A stretch of 64,000 nt of DNA from Daucus carota subsp. sativus (lineage: Eukaryota > Streptophyta > Magnoliopsida > Apiales > Apiaceae), in NCBI RefSeq assembly GCF_001625215.2, contig NC_030383.2:41412380-41476379 (forward strand). The letters run 5' to 3'. The position numbers and the translations under genes were made by a program. Numbering within the stretch: the stretch's first letter is position 1; each line of letters opens with the position of its first letter. Of the stretch, positions 56,974-64,000 are shown piece after piece. The notes under the pieces were generated by a model. The model had not been told where the DNA came from. It saw only the letters and a program-made list of their open reading frames with translations, and did no database searches.

Positions 56974-58043
56974 GTTCTTTAGCTCGGAAATGTATATAGT
57001 TGGGAGAAAAAACTTTGCTTGGTTCTAGCTTATGTATTTATGTAATACTAATACATGTACTACTGACTACTATGAAACTAATTCTTGCATTCTGCCTGTC
57101 TTAACAACACAGCTACATTTTTCTGCAGTCTTCTCTAATCCTACAGCAAAAAAATTGACAGTTTAGATATTATCTGCTTAGTGTAGGATTCCTTATATAA
57201 AGATGTGTCATACCTAAAAGAAGATCGTGCAAAAGTTTATATGATGGTGCCAATACATTTTTCCCATACGTTAATATCTAGTGAGTGTACAGTCCTTAAT
57301 ATTGGTTGAGGGTGGAGAATTGATAATTTTTTCGTCTCCAGCCTCAACAAATGCTGCCTTATAATCAACTAACACTCTCCCCTACCCTGTAGTCGATTAT
57401 CACACTCCTTAATCTGAGGCTCATACATCCGACCAAGTCCCGATGAGCCCTTTTTTTTTATTCCTTCCCCATCACCAACATTGCCACCTCTGAATTCGTC
57501 ACTCAGCTCACAATTTCCCCAAGCTTCACAACGTCACCCAAACAGTACCTATACTGTCAAAACTTACTCTGTAAGATCCTACTCTTAACATCGACACCAA
57601 AGCTGCCCCCTTTCGGGTGCTCAGTCTTGTGCTGGTATGGATTCAATCAAGTTAGGAGCCAATGAGTTAGCAATAAATAGGTCATTTATTGAATGGGAAT
57701 GGGAAGAATGACGCTTCTGTCTCATATATGCTGTCTCATATATGCTTCCTTCTCATATAAAGACATGAAATACAATAGAACCTCGATTAACTAATAACCT
57801 TTATAAAAAATATATATATATATACTCAGTCCTGACATTAATAGATAAAGTGTATTTCTTATACTTTATACCTAGTCCAACTTCTAGTTTGTTTTGAGGT
57901 TTCAATGTAAAAGTGATGTAATACCAGAATCATTCCAAGGTTCAACAGTGAAAGAAATCACATTATTATCTAATTAAGCACCCTCGCACTACAGGTTACA
58001 GGCTGTGCAAACATCTAATCTGCAAAACTTGGTATTATCTGTT
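56974..58043. other. Intergenic region 3' of the HIPP gene
   Basis: No supported gene. A fragment near 57,777-57,860 (ATAGAACCTCGATTAACTAA) resembles the inner TIR element seen near 1.2-1.9 kb. The right end should include the HIPP 3' UTR. Confidence 0.45.
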
Positions 58044-59082
58044 CTAGCAGATAACGCAAGAGTTTGGATCCTCTTCTGCACTTCTGTGATAATAGTATTG
58101 TGCGGGTGCTGGAGATTGTTGGTAAGTATACGCTTGCTGATTATAATACAATTGTTGTTGTGGTGGCGGATAATTGTAAACAGGTGGAGGAGCCGGGGGA
58201 TAGTTATAGCAAGGGCCATAAGGCATTTGATGGTAAGGAATAATAGCAGCTGCCTGCTGAGAACTATTCTCATCCTTTTTCGGTGTTTCTTTCTTTTTTG
58301 GTTCTTCTTTCTTTGGTTCTTCTTTCTTCTTGGCGCCTCCCGAGGATTCTTCTTTCTTTGCATCAGGTTTCTTATTGTCTTCTTTCTTACCAGGACCAGC
58401 AGCATTATCTTCTTTCTTCTTCTCCGCCACAGCAGGTCCAACGGTTACTATCTCCGTGTGACACAGTTTCCTCAGTTTAGCCACTATAGTGAACGGATCT
58501 ATATCTCCGGTTACTGTCAACCTCTTCTCCTTCATTTCCATTGCAATCGAATCCACCCCTTCATCCAAAAATTCCATAATACATATCACAGTTATATTAC
58601 GCTCTGCTCCCGAGTAATAAAAAGAGGGGAAAGCAAGTGAAGAGGAAGTAAAGTTATATAACTTCCACTCCTATTTGTACTCCCGAATTTTTTAAATGGA
58701 CGAAAGCAAATAAAAATGGATGTATTTATAACATAGTTTCACTCAGTGAAAGTTCATTTGCTTTCACTTACATTCACTTGCATTCTCTCTTAAAAGAACT
58801 CGGGAGCAGGGCCTAAATGTAAATTGTTCGGTCATTTTCATAAACGAAAGTCGAAAGATTGCAGCATACCTGAGAGACCAGAGACTACTTTCATTGCCTT
58901 CTGCTTCACTTTCTCATCATACAACTCCACTTTCAACACAATTTTCTGCAATGTGCACAATGATTCAATGAATGCAATGCATAGAGAATCTTGTCAAACT
59001 AACAGCTATAACGTTACGATCGTATCTTCGAATGCATTGCAGAATGAAGTTGATGATTAACAGAGAAGTAGGTTACCTTCAT
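58044..59082 (-). CDS. Heavy-metal-associated isoprenylated plant protein without the CxxC motif
   Basis: Three exons, 59082-59077 (two codons), 58945-58870 and 58558-58044, give 198 residues. The HMA fold at about 1-68 reads [20 protein letters not shown], then [20 protein letters not shown] and [16 protein letters not shown]. Where metal-binding relatives have MxCxxC, this protein has ELYDEK with no cysteine, so copper-type binding is not expected. A Lys/Glu-rich, low-complexity stretch (about 72-115) and a Pro/Tyr/Gln-rich segment follow. The protein ends CVIC, a CaaX box for prenylation and membrane anchoring. HIPP and HPP proteins take part in metal, stress and pathogen responses; related HMA domains are effector targets. 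The start codon exon is tiny but uses proper GT-AG borders. Confidence 0.88.
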
Positions 59083-59545
59083 GTTGAGGAGCAGTATTAA
59101 TGAAGACAAGCTTTGTGGACTGCAAGGAATCTGATAGGTTTCTTTTATACGGGAGAAAGAAGCAGCCTGGTCAAATTTAGTCACAGCCGTGACGCGACAA
59201 ATAAGATATTGTCTAAGTTGTTTTGGTGATTATTATAACGTTACGATTTGGATTGTATTCTGGAAATTGCCGTCTTTCTCTTGTTATTCTTCATACTGGA
59301 GTAATGAGCATCATTTGGCTCGTGAATCCTCATTTTTTCGAATATAAATATTTTTAAAGTAAATTAAGCATCTGCGATGGGTTGTAATTTGTATCAACCA
59401 AAAAGAAAATTACACAAATAATTTATAAACTGGTAGCAATACTACAAATTCAATTAAACTCATGAGATTTACTAACCCGCCAATTTTAAAGTCGAGTTTG
59501 AATCGATAAAGTATTCAAATAATTGAAGAATGACTCACTTACGAT

Positions 59546-59991
59546 CAGTGTTGTGAAAAACGCAAATCGGTTTTAAGCGGCAGGAGGACTTTCTAGCGCT
59601 TAAGCGGTAAAGCGGACGCTTAAGCGGAATTTTAAGCGGGTCAATAAGCGGATTAATTAAATATTATTAAATATTTAGTTATTATATTAATATATTTAAA
59701 TATAATAATATGTTGTGTTAAGAATATGCATTTTTAATATTTTTGATAAAATATATTTTTTTTAATTTTATAACATAATTATAGTTATATTATTAAAAAA
59801 TTAATATTTCAAAATTATTTTTTAAAAAAAATTAACAAGTCAACATCATTTTGACCGCTTAATTACCGCTTAATCCGCTTAATTGTCCGCTTAATTTTCA
59901 AAAACGTTTAGTCTCCCACTTAGTACAAAATCAAAGCGCTTTATGGCCGATTCCGCTTAGGCGGCCATTTAATACGCTTTTTACAACACTG
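59546..59991. mobile_element. hAT-type MITE with AAGCGG-rich ends
   Basis: The ends CAGTGTTGTGAAAAACGC and GCTTTTTACAACACTG are inverted copies with small differences. The 8-bp flanks CTTACGAT (59538-59545) and CTTATGAT (59992-59999) differ at one base. Each subterminal region carries many copies of CTTAAGCGG or its complement, which in hAT elements can be transposase-binding repeats. 446 bp, non-coding. Confidence 0.85.
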
Positions 59992-59999
59992 CTTATGAT

Positions 60000-60840
60000 G
60001 AGTCGAAATTGAATGTTACATTGGTGGAGCTCGGTAGATCATAATCGTTCCTCTTAAAAAAATGAAAAAGGTAGACACCCCAAGAAATATTCCCAAATAA
60101 TTTTTTAAATTTAATTGGCTAACTAATAGAGTCAAAATGAATGAACATATTCGACAAAGATTTTAAGTCTTATCCATTCAACTAAGAGCATCTTCAAAGC
60201 TACTTTACCACCCACTGCTACTAAATCACCGCCTCCTCAAATTAAACTGGTGCTTGTTGTTGCACCCGGAGCCGTTGCCCTGGGTGCTAAAGCATGGGTG
60301 TTTCATATCCATTGAGCAAAGACAGGTTGTAATTGTATAGCGGTATCCGGAAACATATTTTGAGGACGCCCCAAAACGCTCACGATATCATTATGAATAT
60401 ACAAATCAAAATTATGAAAGCTTAGAAATATATATGCCTAGTTGAGATATGATAGACTAAACTGGACTTATAGAACATTTTTCTTCGAAGACATTGACTA
60501 TTATTAATATTTTAAATTTTTATAAATAGAATATACATCATTTTAATATGTTAAGTGATATATAATCCTACTACAAATTTATTACAGGCTTTTAGCGAAT
60601 CGACAAATATATCAATTTATAAAAAATCGATTATAATTATAGACTAAGTGATTGATTTATTGGTATGGTTGAAGTGTTATGTTTTGAAGAGATTGATTAT
60701 ATTTTTTATTTTTCATATGCAAACTCAATTTTTCGTCAGAATTTTTCATGATCGGAGATGTTTAATGACAACATTAATAATGAGACTCCTTCGTCAACCC
60801 CCGGTTAAAACTGAAACAAAATTGGAGCAGCCCTATTCTT
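60000..60840. other. AT-rich intergenic region
   Basis: No gene, RNA or clear transposon recognised between the hAT MITE and the eS10 promoter. Confidence 0.5.
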
Positions 60841-60862
60841 AAAATATTTAACTTGGACATAT

Positions 60863-60996
60863 TGGGCCGAGAATCAGTATTAACTTTCATATCAGTAATA
60901 AAAAATTTACAAAACAGACCCAAGCCCATTTCATAAACCAAAACCCGAGCCCGAAAACCCGAAACAAAATATAAAACGGTAAGGTTTCTAGGGTTT
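60863..60996 (+). promoter_or_regulatory. eS10 promoter: site II motifs and telo-box
   Basis: TGGGCC at 60863-60868 and AGCCCA (complement TGGGCT) at 60923-60928 are followed by TAGGGTTT at 60989-60996, the complement of the telo-box AAACCCTA, about 75 bases before the ATG. Site II plus telo-box is the standard arrangement in plant ribosomal-protein promoters and links expression to growth. Confidence 0.7.
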
Positions 60997-61070
60997 TTCT
61001 TCTCTTCTGCTCCCCAATTAATTATCACAACTCCGGCGCCTCTATCTCACAGCTTCTTCTCGCTTCAATC

Positions 61071-63662
61071 ATGGTAAGCAAATTCAGTTTTACATTTGTT
61101 TGAATCTATATGTGTGTGTATAGATTTGTTTACATATATGCTAATTGATCAATATATTATTTTTGTGTTCAGATCATAACGGAGAAGAATCGCCGTGAAA
61201 TCTCGAAGTACCTCTTTCAAGGTTCGTCATTTTCCGTGCCTACTTATATTTATTGTATAATTTTGTTCATATTTGATGGTTATGTGTAGTAGTATATTGC
61301 TGGATATTAACATTTGATAGTGTATATATATGTGACTTAAATACTGTCTCTGTATTTGGATGTTTCTCGAAGAGAGATTCAGGGAAATTGGCTGTTAATG
61401 TTGACCTTAGAATGTTATTGGATTTTTTTGATAGGTAGTAGGATGGTATACGATATTCTACAATTATCGCATTACGAACTGATGATTTTAATTTTGAAGT
61501 CGAGATTTGTCGAAATGAATGTTTAATTAGGAATGAAGGAAGGGGAACAAAAGCGAGTATATGTAATTAGGAATGAAGGTAGTAGATGCAACTAATGTGG
61601 CTTTTTGTAAATATGATGTACAAGAATAGTATAGATGTGAGACTACTTTTGAGGTAGGATACTATTTGTCTACAATTTTCACAATATCAAAGTATGAATC
61701 TTTGAATTTAAATTCGAAGTCAATATTCGGTCGATTTGTCCAAAATGATGTCTAGATGGACGTATAATCAGGAACAAAGGAAGTATATATGGTTAGGAAC
61801 GGAGTTAGTATGTATAACAGATGTGGTGTTTAATATTGTATAATGATTTTGAGTTTTGTGTGTGTGATGGGGAATTCAGAGGGCGTATGCTATGCGAAGA
61901 AAGACTACAATTTGGCAAAGCACCCTGATATTGATGTGCCGAACCTGCAAGTGATTAAGTTAATGCAGAGCTTCAAATCAAAGGAGTATGTTCGGGAGAC
62001 ATTCGCTTGGATGCACTACTACTGGTACCTTACTAATGATGGGATTGAGTTCCTCAGGACTTATCTTAACCTTCCATCAGACATTGTGCCTTCTACTTTG
62101 AAGAAGTCTGCTAGGCCACTTGGCCGGCCCATGGGTGGCCCACCTGGTGATCGCCCACGGTAATGCTTGAGTCTTTTTGTATGATTGTTTTATGGTGTTT
62201 GTGCTCTGTTATGATTTGATTGGTTGGATATGTGTAGTGGCCCTCCAAGATTTGAAGGAGAGAGACCAAGGTTTGGTGATAGGGATGGATATCGTGCTGG
62301 ACCAAGAGGGCCTCCTGGTGAATTTGGCGGTGAGAAGGGAGGAGCTCCAGCTGATTATCAGCCTGCTTTCAGGGTAAATTTTCTGCCCCATATCTTCTGT
62401 TTTTTGTAGAATTATGCTCTGATGTTACTTACTGTGGTGAAGATTTTTTCAGTTTGTGAATATGGATTAATTAAGTTATTATAAGATTATCTAGGTGCAT
62501 TTATCAGATGTGATTGAATGCTTGATATGATAGGATGCTGTAAATGTGTGTTTAAACTTGAAAGATTTATAAGTTTTTAAAGTTTTCAACTAGTCTCAAC
62601 TCCTAAAGAACCTCATTATCAACACCAAGCTTATTACGGCGCCAAGTCGAGCCTCGGCGCCGGGATACCTTGGAATCGACTAGTCGACAAGTCGCTCGAC
62701 TAGTCGTAAAAAGTCGACAAGTCATTCTTATACATATTTTACTAGATTTAATATATAAAATATAGTTGAACGCACATCAGTTTATAGTTTGAATCAAAAG
62801 TAAAAGATAATAAGCAACAGTGAGATGTATACACGTAGCAGATTGTTAGTTAACATATAAATTGAAGCCAAAAAGTAGTGATAGGAAAGAAATATTAATG
62901 TGAAGTTGAAATGATACAAAGATTAGGGATATACTTAATATGTTGAAAATGATACAAATATTACATAGCCTGAAGCCAAAAAGTTGTGACTGGAAGGAAA
63001 TAATAATGTGAAGTTGAAATGATATAAAGTTTTGGGAGACATTGACATGTTGAAAAAACAAGTCGCCAGTAAATAAGTCGTTGCTTGACTTTTTCTATAA
63101 AACGACTTGTCGACTAGTCGTCGACTTGATAACAATGATCAACACTTCGACTCTGTAATATGATATTTGTCTCTTGACTTGCTCTAATTAATCATTTGGC
63201 TTTAACCAGTAATTTTACTGTACTCTGTAGTCTGAGCTTCTACCTGGTCAATGTTTAGGATGACAGGCTAATTGATTTATGGAATCATTATATGTGCTTG
63301 TCATCTTATTTCATCGCTTTTGATGATGATAGGCATTAATGTCAAAGCTGACATTAAAACCAAAGAAATTTGAAAGTGAACTATGTATTACTCATTGTGT
63401 CATTCTTTGCCGTTTCTATCACTACAAATAACCAGTTGAGTTATCTGTTGAAAATTGGGTGCAGAGTGTGGTATTGTACATTGTGTTTCTGATATATATG
63501 TGAAGTTGCTAAAAACCTAATTTGGTTGAGTTTTCTTAATCTATTTAAGAGCTGATTTGTAAACTAATTGATGTGATATTATGTTGATGAAAACTGCAGG
63601 GTTCTGGAAGGGGAGGATTTGGACGTGGCTCAGGAGGTTTTGGAGGAGCCCCACCTAGTTGA
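61071..63662 (+). CDS. RPS10: 40S ribosomal protein S10 (eS10)
   Basis: Five coding exons with GT-AG borders and consistent phase: 61071-61073 (start codon only), 61173-61221, 61880-62159, 62238-62373 and 63600-63662, giving 176 residues. The protein opens [20 protein letters not shown]. It contains the S10_plectin core [20 protein letters not shown] and [20 protein letters not shown], and ends in a Gly/Arg-rich tail ([16 protein letters not shown]). eS10 sits in the head of the small ribosomal subunit near the mRNA entry side. The first coding exon consisting of only ATG is common in plant ribosomal-protein genes. The last intron (62,374-63,599) carries foldback repeats. The frame is intact. 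Confidence 0.96.
62620..63145. repeat. Foldback and tandem repeats in the last eS10 intron
   Basis: Palindromic words CGACTAGTCG and GTCGACAAGTCG cluster at 62,675-62,720 and, inverted, at 63,090-63,130. Between them a unit with GAAGCCAAAAAGT and AATGTGAAGTTGAAATGAT is repeated twice (about 62,863-62,920 and 62,972-63,030). This looks like a non-autonomous TIR element; flanks TTATCAAC and TGATCAAC (6 of 8) would suit a decayed hAT duplication but are not decisive. Confidence 0.55.
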
Positions 63663-64000
63663 AGTTTTTCTTCATATGCCTGAGTTTTAACGAGTTAGGG
63701 ATTGGTTCAAACAGTTTATGAACTCCTTTCTAAGAATATATGAGTTTATCTCTTGACAATTAATAGGGTTTCATGTCATGTTGGGCTGATATTTTTTGTC
63801 TTAATTAAATATTACATGTTCCAAATCTTTTGACATAAATTGATTTGCTTTGTTGTTGCCCTCTTGCATTAGCTACGAATGTGTGAAATATTTTAAAAAT
63901 CCGTTATTTACAGAGATCATTTGCAATTTATGACCCAGACATAAGTTTGGGAGGTACTATCTTCTGGTCTTGGTTTCAACAGGCAAAGTAAATTAGATCC
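63663..64000. other. eS10 3' UTR and downstream flank
   Basis: Follows the eS10 stop codon. No other gene is visible before the window ends. Confidence 0.5.

Noticed and set aside
58005-58640. 211-codon open frame on the plus strand
   Set aside because: It is antisense to the HIPP exon; its Leu/Phe-rich product is the mirror of the Lys/Glu-rich stretch on the coding strand.
63317-63352. C/D-box snoRNA in the eS10 intron
   Set aside because: TGATGAT and CTGA are present but only about 25 bases apart, with no terminal stem.
1-64000. CRISPR arrays, bacterial operons, organellar or viral insertions
   Set aside because: No regularly spaced repeats, no Shine-Dalgarno-led gene runs and no organelle gene blocks; everything fits plant nuclear DNA.

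Overview
The window is nuclear DNA of a flowering plant, most likely a eudicot. Its genes are intron-rich plant genes: an ABCG half-transporter, SGT1, plant complex I subunit NDUFA5, RPF2, a group IIe WRKY factor, a PPR protein, a HIPP and ribosomal protein eS10. The spaces between and inside them are AT-rich and crowded with plant-type transposons: Athila, plant L1, Stowaway, Tourist, hAT, Mutator-like elements and tRNA-derived SINEs. I cannot name the species from sequence alone.

Layout. 1-5.8 kb holds decayed DNA transposons: a hAT transposase remnant, nested foldback repeats, a Tourist-like element and a clean hAT element with an 8-bp target duplication. 5.9-7.7 kb is an intronless ABCG4/ABCG8-type transporter. 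9.0-14.6 kb (minus) is a ten-exon SGT1 gene whose fifth-exon-side intron carries a 1.2-kb palindrome. 15.15-33.31 kb is one full-length L1-type LINE of about 7.46 kb with a 14-bp target duplication. An Athila-type LTR retrotransposon of 10,665 bp is nested in its endonuclease region, with 1,362-bp LTRs and a GTGGC target duplication. 33.6-36.6 kb holds two Mutator-like elements; the first carries a broken piece of a LIFEGUARD/BI-1-like gene. 37.0-40.2 kb (minus) is NDUFA5, 40.6-41.5 kb a Tourist-like element and two SINEs, 43.4-45.9 kb RPF2, 47.7-48.8 kb (minus) a WRKY22/27-like factor, 51.7-55.1 kb (minus) a PPR protein, 58.0-59.1 kb (minus) a HIPP lacking metal-binding cysteines, 59.5-60.0 kb a hAT MITE, and 61.1-63.7 kb eS10.

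The genes do not form a pathway or cluster. NDUFA5, RPF2 and eS10 are growth-linked housekeeping genes with TGGGCY-type promoter motifs. SGT1 and the WRKY factor act in immunity and signalling, but I see no sign that they are co-regulated.

The most unusual content is in the mobile DNA. The LINE carries a third ORF downstream of ORF2 that encodes a second, apparently non-catalytic RNase H fold with an acidic tail, preceded by a promoter-like TATA and leader. The first Mutator-like element is a Pack-MULE that took up a host gene fragment. The SGT1 intron has near-identical inverted arms that could fold into a long hairpin in the pre-mRNA.
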